Source of the DNA: an uncultured Oligoflexia bacterium
Lineage (GTDB): Bacteria > Bdellovibrionota > Bacteriovoracia > Bacteriovoracales > Bacteriovoracaceae
NCBI GenBank assembly: GCA_913058265.1
Contig: CAJXPQ010000013.1
Span: 1-64,000, forward strand
Direction of reading: 5' to 3'
DNA length: 64,000 nt
In this document: piece after piece, positions 1 through 8,659 of the stretch
Position numbering within the stretch: the first letter of the stretch is position 1
Layout of the letters: each line of letters starts with the position of its first letter
Notes under the pieces: model-generated
Told to the model about the DNA's origin: nothing
What the model saw: the letters and a program-made list of their open reading frames with translations, nothing else
Databases searched by the model: none
Translations under genes and position numbers: made by a program

Positions 1-25
1 GTGTTAACTAATTGAATTTATTGGT

Positions 26-56
26 AAAAAAAAAGATCCTGAGATGGATCTTTTTA
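26..56 (-). terminator. Intrinsic terminator of tmRNA gene
   Basis: Reading the minus strand, GGATC... pairs around an ATCTCA-type loop (arms 35-39 and 46-50, extended by A/T pairs) and is followed by a run of T (plus-strand A run 26-34). It lies 10-40 bases beyond the mature tmRNA 3' end. Confidence 0.8.
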
Positions 57-66
57 AGCTTAATCT

Positions 67-434
67 TGGTGGAGGTGGTCGGAATCGAACCGACGTCCAA
101 AAGTACATCTAAAAGAGAGTCCTACGTGTGTAGTCATATTAGAGCAAATGACGGCTGTGAATTTTTTGTATAAAAAACAAACCTCGGTGAGCTTTTAGAC
201 AGGTGTCCCGACTCCCTGCTGAGCTTTAGTTTACGGACCTTTCTCACAAGGTCTTTACCTACTTGTTGTTATTGGTGTAGGCCCCGCAGCGAGCGCTATA
301 GTTATAAAACTATGCAGCCATTGCAAATTCTGTTTCGTTTCCGAATACATGTGGGCGGCTTTTTACTAGGCCTGCCGACCAACCTAGACACGCACTCAAT
401 CCTTCAATACCCCTGTCGAAACCAGTGCACCCCC
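67..434 (-). ncRNA. ssrA: tmRNA (transfer-messenger RNA)
   Basis: tmRNA rescues stalled ribosomes and tags the incomplete protein for degradation. On the minus strand the 5' end GGGGGUG pairs with CACCUCC next to the terminal ACCA, forming the tRNA-like acceptor stem (67-77 with 428-434). The T-arm sequence GGUUCGAUUCC lies just inside the 3' end and GUGCACUGGUUUCGAC follows the 5' end, as in one-piece tmRNAs. The tag reading frame is at 342-310: alignment with the E. coli resume site puts the resume codon at GGA, giving the tag GNETEFAMAA followed by UAG. The total of about 368 nt is normal. CCA is encoded. Only the exact 5' end and resume codon are inferred. Confidence 0.96.
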
Positions 435-588
435 AGATAAGTAAGCTAAAGGATAACAAAAATTATCACTTAAGGCCATTGAATGGACGGTAAATGCCTC
501 TTTATTGTCATCTAAGGGCTTAATTTTATGAGAATAATACCTATTTTGCACTTGCGTGATCTCTCGTATGCTTTAAACTGAATACTAT

Positions 589-1428
589 ATGAAAACGATA
601 CTTCTTTTAATTCTCACTATTTTTGTGAGCTCTATCTATGCTAACGTGATTCGCGACTTTGAGGCCACGACGCCTGAGGGAAGCTGGTCTAAAAAAACTG
701 TCTTTGAAAAAATGATAAAAGACGATAGTAAGTTTAAAAAAATTAGTGAGACAACGTTTATATTTGAAAAGAAAGAGACTGATGGGGTAAAAACGTTTTA
801 CTGGATTGAGGTTCAAACACAGCACTTCTCTCCGAGACGTTATTCTGAATATCTATTAGTTAAAGTTGATCCAGAGAAATTTGCAAAACTTCATATGAGA
901 AACGTAAGTTTTTTCACAGATCCAAATTATATTTTTACAGTTCCTGATATGGTTAAAGAAGTTTATTCAAGCGCAAATGGAACCAGCTACAAAAAAGAAG
1001 ATGTAAAACGCATGAGAGATAAGGTCTATCAATTTAAGGTTATTGTGACTTCGATCAAAAAAGATAAAGATCATCTTGTTCTTTCGAGTAAAAAAGTTCC
1101 AACGGATAAGCATACCTATACAACAGATACTGTTTTTAACCCAGGTTCTGCCACCAGACTACTTTTAAAGAACCCAGATACTAAACAGCAGAGTAAAAGA
1201 GCACTTAAGCGTGAACATACGATTCATTTCTCAGATAAATATCCATTTAGATTTGTTAAGGCGATTGAAAAAGAAATCAACAATCCCAATAAAGGTATTC
1301 TTATTAAAGCTGGAATGAAAATGGGTTCTATCCCTGATCAAAGAAAGCAAATTATTACGAATCTTAGCGCCTTTGGCTTTACAGGTAAAAAATCTAAAAT
1401 TATGCCGTTACTAAAAGGTCAATACTAA
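589..1428 (+). CDS. Secreted protein of unknown function
   Basis: Encodes 279 residues. Residues 1-18 form a typical signal peptide (Lys, hydrophobic core, SIYA cleavage site), so the product is probably periplasmic or exported. The mature part is rich in Lys and Phe with no motif I recognise. The ATG has no Shine-Dalgarno; a TAAACT hexamer at 574-579 would start transcription only about 3 nt upstream, so the mRNA may be nearly leaderless. The stop overlaps the convergent flavoprotein gene by 4 bases. No function is proposed. Confidence 0.75.
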   Translation: MKTILLLILTIFVSSIYANVIRDFEATTPEGSWSKKTVFEKMIKDDSKFKKISETTFIFEKKETDGVKTFYWIEVQTQHFSPRRYSEYLLVKVDPEKFAKLHMRNVSFFTDPNYIFTVPDMVKEVYSSANGTSYKKEDVKRMRDKVYQFKVIVTSIKKDKDHLVLSSKKVPTDKHTYTTDTVFNPGSATRLLLKNPDTKQQSKRALKREHTIHFSDKYPFRFVKAIEKEINNPNKGILIKAGMKMGSIPDQRKQIITNLSAFGFTGKKSKIMPLLKGQY

Positions 1429-2612
1429 GAAATGATACCTGACACAACTCTGTAAGCAGTAGAGAAGCAACCTTGTAATAAATAGCCTCCGGTAGGTGCT
1501 TCAAAATCAAGCATCTCTCCCGCAAAATAAATCCCAGGTACTTTTATTGATTCTAAGTTAGGTGACAACTCAGAGAATAAAACCCCACCAGAAGTTGATA
1601 TCGCTTCATCCACAGGATTAGTTTTATTTAGTTTTATTGGTAAGGATTTAATCATCTCAGCGGTGATGTCCCTTGAGACTTCATTTAAAAGTGTGATTGC
1701 AACCTTGTCTAGATTTAAACTTTTTCTCAAGTGATTTGCTTGGGAGTCTTTGTTTTTTTTACTTTTTAATTTCTCTTTCACTTGATTTAAATTAAGGTCT
1801 GGTTTTAAATCGAGCGTAATTGTCACAGACTCTCCTGACTCAGTGATAGCATCTCTGATAAAGTTTGAAATAGCATAGATACCACCCCCTTCAATCCCAG
1901 AAGGAGTAATCATGATCTCACCTCTTGAAGTATGATTATCAAAACTTATGTTTATATTTTTTAAATGTGCGCGGTCTAGTTTTTTAATTAAGATCTCACT
2001 CCAAGAAACTTCAAAGCCGCAATTCATAGGCTTTAAAGCTGTTGTCTTAATTTTAAGCTTATCCATTAACTCAAGCCACTTACCATCAGAGCCCGTTTTC
2101 TTCCAACTTCCGCCACCTGTGGCCATAATAATAATGTCGGCCTTAGCAGTAATGGTTTTTTCTTCATTGATAAAAGTCAGTTCTTTGCTTTGAGTAATAT
2201 CAACCAGTGAATGCTTTAAATAGAGATTAAAGTTAGGATGTGCCTTTAACTCCTTAGACCAATTAACAAGTATTTCTCCTGCTTTAAGTTTTTTAGGAAA
2301 AACTCTTCCACTAGTACCAACAAAGGTCTCGACTCCAAGCTCAAGACAAAATGCTCTTAAGTCTCCTGGTGTAAAGTCTGTAATCAAATCCTCAAAAAGA
2401 GACTCATTATGAGTATAGCGCTTGGAAAATTCATCAATTTTTTCTGAGTGAGTTAGATTTAATCCCCCATTACCTGCAATAAGAAACTTCTTTGCAAGGC
2501 CTGAGGATTGATCGTATAGATCAACGTCGTAATCTTCTTTAAGTAGTAAGTAAGCGCAAAAGAGGCCACTTGGGCCTCCTCCGACAATTATAATTTTATT
2601 ATTCTTTAGCAA
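1425..2612 (-). CDS. NAD(P)/FAD-dependent oxidoreductase, HI0933/BaiN (YhiN) family
   Basis: A flavoprotein of about 395 residues. The N-terminal FAD-binding Rossmann motif IIIVGGGPSGLFCAYLL is visible, followed by GNGGLNLTHS, an internal MATGGGSWKKTGSDG motif and the C-terminal FAGEMLDFEAPTGGYLLQG segment typical of the HI0933 family. The family contains bile-acid dehydrogenases (BaiN) and many members of unknown substrate, so only the flavin-dependent redox activity is supported. An upstream ATG at 2690 would add 26 residues that do not fit the family; I chose TTG at 2612, directly before the FAD motif, overlapping the stop of the upstream gene by 14 bases. The start is uncertain. Confidence 0.85.
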   Translation of the reverse strand: MLKNNKIIIVGGGPSGLFCAYLLLKEDYDVDLYDQSSGLAKKFLIAGNGGLNLTHSEKIDEFSKRYTHNESLFEDLITDFTPGDLRAFCLELGVETFVGTSGRVFPKKLKAGEILVNWSKELKAHPNFNLYLKHSLVDITQSKELTFINEEKTITAKADIIIMATGGGSWKKTGSDGKWLELMDKLKIKTTALKPMNCGFEVSWSEILIKKLDRAHLKNINISFDNHTSRGEIMITPSGIEGGGIYAISNFIRDAITESGESVTITLDLKPDLNLNQVKEKLKSKKNKDSQANHLRKSLNLDKVAITLLNEVSRDITAEMIKSLPIKLNKTNPVDEAISTSGGVLFSELSPNLESIKVPGIYFAGEMLDFEAPTGGYLLQGCFSTAYRVVSGIIS

Positions 2613-4446
2613 ATGGAATACACCCAGGAAAATTGTCTTTAGATTTGTTCGCGCTTGTTCCTGCGAATTCAAAACCTGTTTTAAACTCATCCTTTAAAAA
2701 GATTGGTGCATGGTAGGCATCTGTTAGAGTTTGCTCAACTTCACCACCTAGAATATTAAACTTATCCCAGTTGGTACAGTAAACAGCATCTGAGTTATGG
2801 AGAGAAGTATTAAATGAACTCTCTGGATTCGCTAGGTTAAATAGGTGATTCCATGGAGAATTTGCTTCTTCTTCAGTTAAATCAGTTACACCTGTTCTAT
2901 TTCGCTCTTTAATATCTTTCCAAAAACTAATCTTATCAGTTAGCCCTGTAAGTCTGATAAAGATTTGTTGTCCGAATACACTTTCTCCACCCTGTCTTGT
3001 GACATAAACAACATCGTCACATCCTTTGGCTCGAAGAACTAGTGTTGGGTGTAAATCAGACCAGCCTCCTGCAGAAATGATATCCTTTCTGTAAGGAGAT
3101 ATTCCTCCATCCGGATTATTTTGATCGAACCACTCAATCGCCGTAAGAGTTGGTAAAATCCAAAACTTCTTAGCGAAGTATCTTTTGTTGATGATCTTAC
3201 TTGGAACTAGTGTTTCACCGTTTGGAATAAGAGCAAGACTTGAAAGACCTGGCTCAGCTGGTGAAGTTCCTAGAACCTCAAACCAAACACCTGACTTTAA
3301 TCCATGGAACTTACTACTTTTAGTATCATTAGGATGAAGAGACTTTAGATTATCTCTCACTGTATCTAGTGTGTTATCACTTCCCCAGTACCCGTATTTA
3401 AGATTTGTATCAAAGTCTAATGAGAATTGAGTATAGTCCTCTGCTCCCTTATCCTTGTATTCTTGCTTTAACTCTTTAAATTTTTGAACTGCATCACCGA
3501 CAACAAGTGACGTTGTTGGTAGAGCATCGATTCCACTTCCAATTTTTTCAAATATCATCTTATTAGGAAAAGAAGCCTTAAAAGTTTTTCTTCTTGTTAC
3601 TTGACGTTTTTTCCCATCAAGTCTAATTGTTTTTTTGTACTCAATTGTCTTATCTGCGTAATACTCATTTAAAGCTGAATATAAAAATGTTTGACAGCTA
3701 GGCTTTGCAGCAACAAGCTCACTCCACTCTTTTCCTACAGCTAGATCAGAACACTCTTTTGTAAAGGCACCGATTTTATTATTAACTTCCTCATCACCAA
3801 AACCTGCATAGAAGTCGGCAAGACGGCCTAATAATACACCTAAAGCTTTAAAATCCACAAGACCATCTCTAAAGAAGATATTTTTATCATTAACAGCGTC
3901 AAAGGCACCTAGTCTTTCTATTCCTTCTGATAGTTGTCCTTTATAGAATTTAAAATCTTTTCTGAGTCCTTTAGTAACAGTTGGATTTAATAATTTTCCA
4001 TACTCTCCTAATACTTCAAAAAATGTATCGATATTTGTCGCAATCGCAAGTGCTTGCTTAACAGCACCAATAAAGCCACTCTTTCCAAAGCCAGTAACAT
4101 TTCCAACCAATTTCATGATCTCTGGAACCTTAGCATCCTCAGAGTATAGATAACCAATATGTGGGACAAGCGACTTAAGCATTAAGGCACGGTCATTATC
4201 AGATAAGCTTTTATTTCTTGAAAGAGCATCTAAAAAGAAGATCGTAATACTTGCAGAACTTCCTCCAGCAACAGTCTGAGGCATACCTCTATTTTCAATG
4301 ATACGAGACATTGCTGACCAATGGGCCGGAGCAAGTTCCCCGTTTCCTCTTATACCGGCACAGTAATTACCAGCAAGGGCAACGTTGGATATAGAAGTAG
4401 ACACAAGAAGAGTAGCAAGTGTGATTTTTGAAATTGTCTTTTTCAT
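2599..4446 (-). CDS. Large secreted protein of unknown function
   Basis: Encodes 615 residues with an N-terminal signal peptide of about 25 residues ending VALA. AAGGA sits 6 bases before the ATG. No membrane segment follows the signal, so the protein is probably periplasmic or exported. The C-terminal third contains four widely spaced Cys residues (for example near AKGCDDVV, DAVYCTNWD and the terminal FPGCIPFAKE) that could form disulfides. I recognise no domain. It is transcribed with the downstream flavoprotein, whose start overlaps its stop. Confidence 0.8.
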   Translation of the reverse strand: MKKTISKITLATLLVSTSISNVALAGNYCAGIRGNGELAPAHWSAMSRIIENRGMPQTVAGGSSASITIFFLDALSRNKSLSDNDRALMLKSLVPHIGYLYSEDAKVPEIMKLVGNVTGFGKSGFIGAVKQALAIATNIDTFFEVLGEYGKLLNPTVTKGLRKDFKFYKGQLSEGIERLGAFDAVNDKNIFFRDGLVDFKALGVLLGRLADFYAGFGDEEVNNKIGAFTKECSDLAVGKEWSELVAAKPSCQTFLYSALNEYYADKTIEYKKTIRLDGKKRQVTRRKTFKASFPNKMIFEKIGSGIDALPTTSLVVGDAVQKFKELKQEYKDKGAEDYTQFSLDFDTNLKYGYWGSDNTLDTVRDNLKSLHPNDTKSSKFHGLKSGVWFEVLGTSPAEPGLSSLALIPNGETLVPSKIINKRYFAKKFWILPTLTAIEWFDQNNPDGGISPYRKDIISAGGWSDLHPTLVLRAKGCDDVVYVTRQGGESVFGQQIFIRLTGLTDKISFWKDIKERNRTGVTDLTEEEANSPWNHLFNLANPESSFNTSLHNSDAVYCTNWDKFNILGGEVEQTLTDAYHAPIFLKDEFKTGFEFAGTSANKSKDNFPGCIPFAKE

Positions 4447-4589
4447 TTTGTATCCTTATAGGTATCAATTGATATATATCTAATGTAGGAGAATACTAGA
4501 TCTCAAACAATTGTAGAGATACTATTTATATGACGGTTAATAATACTGTCTAAACTTTAGACACCAATGATAAATATAACAAGCGACCC

Positions 4590-4618
4590 TTATTAAGTTA
4601 TTGATTACTTGATATAAT
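4590..4618 (+). promoter_or_regulatory. Putative promoter for the 4675 gene
   Basis: A perfect TATAAT (4613-4618) lies 17 bases after TTATTA (4590-4595, a weak -35). The expected start near 4625 would give a leader of about 50 bases ending in a strong AAGGAG. Confidence 0.4.
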
Positions 4619-4674
4619 TTAGGCATAAATCCTGCGATACATAGTATAAGGGATTTAATTAAGGAGAATCACTT

Positions 4675-5046
4675 ATGCATACATCAAAACATAGAATCAT
4701 CATTGCTTTGGCCTTCAGCTTTGTACTCAATCTTATTCTCTTGAATACACAGGCAATATTTCCAAGCAAGGCAAACTCAACGATGATGTTCATAGGGTTA
4801 GGAGTATTACTATTAACTTATGGACTTTTATGTCTTAATTCAATTAGACGATTATCACTACTACCTGAAACTGATTACAACCAAAAATATCTTGATACAT
4901 ACCTAGAGATGGCAAAGTTTATTCCTGGAAACGATGACTATATAGAGAAAGAGAAATTCACAGATGATATTGAGCAGGTTGAATTTAACTACTGGGTTGA
5001 TAACAAGAAAGCTCCAATTAAATCAGACATCAATTTAAACCACTGA
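4675..5046 (+). CDS. Small inner-membrane protein of unknown function
   Basis: Encodes 123 residues. Two hydrophobic helices are visible (about residues 8-28 and 36-56), followed by an acidic soluble tail of some 65 residues, so it is probably a two-pass inner-membrane protein. AAGGAG stands 6-7 bases before the ATG, one of the strongest ribosome sites in the window. It appears monocistronic, ending 3 bases from the convergent thioesterase gene. No family recognised. Confidence 0.7.
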   Translation: MHTSKHRIIIALAFSFVLNLILLNTQAIFPSKANSTMMFIGLGVLLLTYGLLCLNSIRRLSLLPETDYNQKYLDTYLEMAKFIPGNDDYIEKEKFTDDIEQVEFNYWVDNKKAPIKSDINLNH

Positions 5047-5049
5047 GAA

Positions 5050-5511
5050 TTATGAATGAGTTAAGTCAATTTTGGCGACGAAACGTCCTTTAAACTTTAC
5101 GAGCTCAGTATCATTTAAAGTACTAATAGTCGCTTCGACATTAAGCCTACTCTTACCTTTGACACTAATTAATCCTAAGAATCTATTTAATTCTTTTTCC
5201 TCAATTTTTGCTGTCGCAATAAAGTCATCTTGTACTGGTTTAAGATATTGAATAGAACTATCCTGAATAACTAATGAACTAAGTTCTAATTTCTCACTCC
5301 TCACACTATGATGAGTCATAAGATAGGAAGCTAGAATACAAAGCGTATTCAAAGAGCCTCCAAAAGCAGTCCCCTCATAATTAATATTCGTACTAAGCGG
5401 TGCAGTCAAAGATATTTCAAATTTATCAATATTCTTAATATCAATTTCCATACCTGTCACAACAGGAATTGAATTGAGTAACTCTTGCTTATATTTCTCA
5501 TTAAGATTCAT
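5050..5511 (-). CDS. Hotdog-fold thioesterase, YiiD C-terminal type
   Basis: Encodes 153 residues. The segment NINYEGTAFGGSLNTLCILASY matches the family pattern in which the long hotdog helix follows N-x-x-GTxFxGSL, as in the C-terminal domain of E. coli YiiD (FabY-like thioesterases). It probably hydrolyses or binds acyl-thioesters. GGAG lies 6 bases before the ATG, and the ATG overlaps the upstream stop by one base (TAATG), so it is translationally coupled as the last gene of a three-gene operon with two secreted proteins. Substrate unknown. Confidence 0.75.
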   Translation of the reverse strand: MNLNEKYKQELLNSIPVVTGMEIDIKNIDKFEISLTAPLSTNINYEGTAFGGSLNTLCILASYLMTHHSVRSEKLELSSLVIQDSSIQYLKPVQDDFIATAKIEEKELNRFLGLISVKGKSRLNVEATISTLNDTELVKFKGRFVAKIDLTHS

Positions 5512-6821
5512 TATCGTCTCCAGTAAAGTTCTAGCTCAGGAAAAACCTTTCCATTAGCAAGAAAAGGAATCGTTATGCTCACAGGTAGTCTCCCTCGAAC
5601 TCTGACAGTATCCATAGTCCAGTTTTGCTTAAATAGCTCGTTCCTATTCTCTAGCACGTAGAGACTATTTACACCAAGATCCTTTCGCTTAAAGACCAAT
5701 TGTAGCGCAGCTTTAGTACTTATGGAAGAAAACCCTAGCCAACCTCTATGCCCCATTTTAAATGTCGTTTGAACTTTATAGATAGACCAATTTTCATATG
5801 CACTGCTTGCTGCGACTAGAAATAGTGATGACATTTTTATCGCTTTTCTTAGGCCAGATCGCCATTTATTTCTCTTTATTTTTAAATAATTAAATAAGCC
5901 TTTATTATTTGTCGGCTCCGCCACCTGATAAGAATCACCTGTTATAGATTCATCCAAGACAATATTCTTGTCATCAATTTTAACAAAACGAGCATAGGCC
6001 ATAAGAGAATAGCCCGCGGTTGCAAGACCAAAAAATTCGAGCCCGGAAGAATACCCAATCCCCACATAGGCCTTGGATAAGTCAAACTGTTCATAAACAT
6101 TTTCATTTAGTACATAGTCTAAATCATTTAGAAGATTTGTTATTAAAGATGATAAGTTTGTTACAGTTTGATCCTCTTCAGTTGGATCCCACTTCCACTC
6201 AATACGAACTCTCAAAGCGGCACCAATAGAAGCGACAGGAGAGATCGATCCATCAGAAGAGATAAACAAATCTGAGCGAAGTCCATCAAAGCGCCAATTT
6301 TTCCATTTGTTACCATAGATATTAGCAAACATATAATTGATATCCCCAAGATACTTTCTAAGATTTGTACTAAACATAAAAATATCTAATACAGAAGAAC
6401 TCTTTTTAACCACATCAAGTATGAGATCGATTTGAGATGATCTTATTTTAGAATTTTGAGAGTATGTGAGTTCTAACTCTTTTACTTTAAGTTCTGTTTC
6501 AGAAGTTTTATTCTTCTTCCAAAAGACTTCAATTGCTTGAGTTGCCTTAAGTGCACTTAAACCAAAAAGTCCGGTCTTAGATACTGAGAAGCCTGAAGAA
6601 TATTCGCTTAATTTAAAATGGGAGTTCTTAGACTTACTTTCGCTGAGGACTTCATTTTGTACGGAGAATACTTCGTCTAGGACATTAGAGATAACCTTCT
6701 CTTGTTGGCCTACCATATTCTTGCTATCTACATGACTCTCACTCCACCAATCATCAGGAGCAGTCACTTCTGCACTTAAAGTAGAGCTATATATGAATAT
6801 GAGGGCAAAGAAATACTTCAA
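5511..6821 (-). CDS. Secreted, possibly outer-membrane-associated protein
   Basis: Encodes 436 residues with a signal peptide of about 17 residues (ending TLSA). The sequence alternates short polar and aromatic stretches and ends in YWRR, with repeated segments that could be beta strands, but I cannot assign a family. The start is TTG at 6821, with AGAGGA 7 bases upstream, overlapping the stop of the 103-residue gene before it. Middle gene of an operon of two secreted proteins and a thioesterase. Confidence 0.7.
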   Translation of the reverse strand: MKYFFALIFIYSSTLSAEVTAPDDWWSESHVDSKNMVGQQEKVISNVLDEVFSVQNEVLSESKSKNSHFKLSEYSSGFSVSKTGLFGLSALKATQAIEVFWKKNKTSETELKVKELELTYSQNSKIRSSQIDLILDVVKKSSSVLDIFMFSTNLRKYLGDINYMFANIYGNKWKNWRFDGLRSDLFISSDGSISPVASIGAALRVRIEWKWDPTEEDQTVTNLSSLITNLLNDLDYVLNENVYEQFDLSKAYVGIGYSSGLEFFGLATAGYSLMAYARFVKIDDKNIVLDESITGDSYQVAEPTNNKGLFNYLKIKRNKWRSGLRKAIKMSSLFLVAASSAYENWSIYKVQTTFKMGHRGWLGFSSISTKAALQLVFKRKDLGVNSLYVLENRNELFKQNWTMDTVRVRGRLPVSITIPFLANGKVFPELELYWRR

Positions 6822-7129
6822 TCTACTTTCCTCTTAAAGATATAACGATGCCTAACTCCGGCGCCAATAGCAAAAGGGCCGATCCCAATTTCACCACTAG
6901 CACCAAAACCAACATTTATTTGTTCAAGGACGAATTGATGGTCTGCGACTTGGATCTGCTGGTTTGCAATCTCGTTAGACTTAGCGAGAGCAAACCGAAC
7001 TGATTTTTTGAAGTCTGCTCGTGATATACTTCCACCGGTCTCAACGCCGCTGGCATCTAAAGCAACAATCGGAATATCCGCAGCAAAGGAATGAAGTGAT
7101 AAAAGTACTGAGTACAGCAATATTTTCAT
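6818..7129 (-). CDS. Small secreted protein of unknown function
   Basis: Encodes 103 residues with a signal peptide of about 16 residues (ending SFA). The mature chain has a Gly-rich stretch INVGFGASGEIGIGPFAIGAG that could be beta-rich. First gene of the three-gene operon running to 5050; its stop overlaps the next start. It lacks a Shine-Dalgarno, and a TTGAGT-17-TACTAA pair (7164-7136) would place transcription start at the ATG. Confidence 0.65.
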   Translation of the reverse strand: MKILLYSVLLSLHSFAADIPIVALDASGVETGGSISRADFKKSVRFALAKSNEIANQQIQVADHQFVLEQINVGFGASGEIGIGPFAIGAGVRHRYIFKRKVD

Positions 7130-7135
7130 GAGATA

Positions 7136-7164
7136 TTAGTAGTTTACTTTCGTATTTCACTCAA
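7136..7164 (-). promoter_or_regulatory. Putative leaderless promoter for the 7129 operon
   Basis: On the minus strand TTGAGT (7164-7159) is followed after 17 bases by TACTAA (7141-7136), then 6 bases and the ATG at 7129. The -10 match is weak, so this is tentative. Confidence 0.3.
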
Positions 7165-7224
7165 GACTTGTGTAAAATATACTATTCCTATCTATTTGAA
7201 TTTAGGATGAGATAGCTGATTAAA

Positions 7225-7253
7225 TTACTACTCTAGCTAATATGAGTTATAAT
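7225..7253 (+). promoter_or_regulatory. Putative promoter for the 7282 HD-domain gene
   Basis: A perfect TATAAT at 7248-7253 lies 17 bases downstream of TTACTA (7225-7230). The predicted start near 7260 leaves a short leader containing AAGGA before the TTG start codon. Confidence 0.4.
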
Positions 7254-7281
7254 CAATTTAGTTAAAAATAAGGACATACTC

Positions 7282-8658
7282 TTGAAAGTTTTGTTTATAA
7301 GCGAAAACCTTGAGGATCAAGAACAACTCAAAAGAATGATTCATGTGAAGAATTCTAAACTTGAAGTTGTTGCTGCATTCAATGTTGAAGATGCTATGTC
7401 ATGCGCAGCATCTGACGGCCCTTTTGTATTTTTTATTTTGGACTGTGACCTGAAAGACTCAGATCCAAATGCACTAGGCCTAAATCTCATGGAGTTTACC
7501 GGAGAGAAGCCAATATTCTTTTTCGGATCAGAACATAATATAAAAGATCGCATAGGTCAGGACTTATTTAATTTTCACAATCTTAACGAGACACTCCTAA
7601 AACCCATTGATCGCGATGACTTTGGTGCTAACCTAGGGCAAAACCTGGATGCGGCCGTTATCCATATGCAACAAGAAATGCAAGAGGACTCTATCCAAGA
7701 GATAGATGCTGATGAATACATTCCCATGAAGATTAAGTCTTTCTATCTTTTCAATAGATTTCCTTATGATATCTATATGGCGATCACAACGAAATCTTAT
7801 ATGAAAATTATAAGTGCTAATAAGCCTTACTCCATTTCGACATTATCAAACTATGCTAGGAAAAATGTAAAATACCTTTATATAAAAAAAGATGAGCAAC
7901 TTAAATACTTAGAGAATGAATCTGCAAAGTGCATTAATAGTTATGAGTCTGGGCTTTTAGCCGACAAAGATATCTATCTGGCGCTTCTGAGAGGAATTAC
8001 AATTCTTCATCAGTACATACTTGCCATTGGAGTGACACCAACAGTAAATACACTTGCAGATTCAATCGCCAAGACAGTTGTTGATCATTATAAAAATATT
8101 AAACATCTTCCTACCATTCTTGCGCAATACCCTAATTTTTATGGGGGTATTGCAAGCAAAAGTTTACTAACCGCTTATTTCAGCCAGGCCTTTGCAAGAG
8201 GCATCGGTTGGGAATCAGAGATGACAACAAAGAAACTCGTAGTCTGTGCTGCACTCCAAGATATCACCCTGCCTGATGAGAGTATGAATAAGATTACTTC
8301 ACTAGATTCTGATCAACTGTCAGATTACCCTCCAAAAGAGCAAGATCAATTTAGGGATCATCCCATTACTGCTGCGGAAATTGCCAGACAACTTACAAAC
8401 TACCCTGATATTGATTTTATTATTGAGGCCCATCACGAAATGCCATGTCGAAACGGTTTTCCCAACAGGCCTTCAGCAAGTAAACTCACTCAGATGAATG
8501 CGGTATTTAATATCTCGGCCTATGTTGCAACGATCATAGATGGTGAAGAAGTTTCGCAGAATCTTTATCGAAAAGCCTACTACAGCCTGACAGCTGAATA
8601 CAATCAGAGCTCTTTTAAAGAGATCATTAAAGAATATAAAAATATTTTTGCTTTATAG
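7282..8658 (+). CDS. Receiver-like plus degenerate HD-GYP-like protein
   Basis: Encodes 458 residues. Residues 1-120 resemble a response-regulator receiver (VLFISEN start, FFILDCDLKDSD strand), a middle domain contains VKYLYIKKDE, and the C-terminal 200 residues are HD-GYP-like with RDHPITAAEIA and EAHHEMPCRNGFP. The catalytic HD pair, expected before the DHP motif, reads QD in AALQDITLP, so cyclic-di-GMP phosphodiesterase activity is doubtful and a sensor or binding role is likely. Start is TTG, supported by AAGGA 7 bases upstream. It is a paralogue of the convergent gene at 8660, only one base away. Confidence 0.75.
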   Translation: MKVLFISENLEDQEQLKRMIHVKNSKLEVVAAFNVEDAMSCAASDGPFVFFILDCDLKDSDPNALGLNLMEFTGEKPIFFFGSEHNIKDRIGQDLFNFHNLNETLLKPIDRDDFGANLGQNLDAAVIHMQQEMQEDSIQEIDADEYIPMKIKSFYLFNRFPYDIYMAITTKSYMKIISANKPYSISTLSNYARKNVKYLYIKKDEQLKYLENESAKCINSYESGLLADKDIYLALLRGITILHQYILAIGVTPTVNTLADSIAKTVVDHYKNIKHLPTILAQYPNFYGGIASKSLLTAYFSQAFARGIGWESEMTTKKLVVCAALQDITLPDESMNKITSLDSDQLSDYPPKEQDQFRDHPITAAEIARQLTNYPDIDFIIEAHHEMPCRNGFPNRPSASKLTQMNAVFNISAYVATIIDGEEVSQNLYRKAYYSLTAEYNQSSFKEIIKEYKNIFAL

Positions 8659-8659
8659 T

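Noticed and set aside
607..825. 72-codon minus-strand ORF inside the 589 gene
   Set aside because: Shadow of a gene with a clear signal peptide on the plus strand; no ribosome site.
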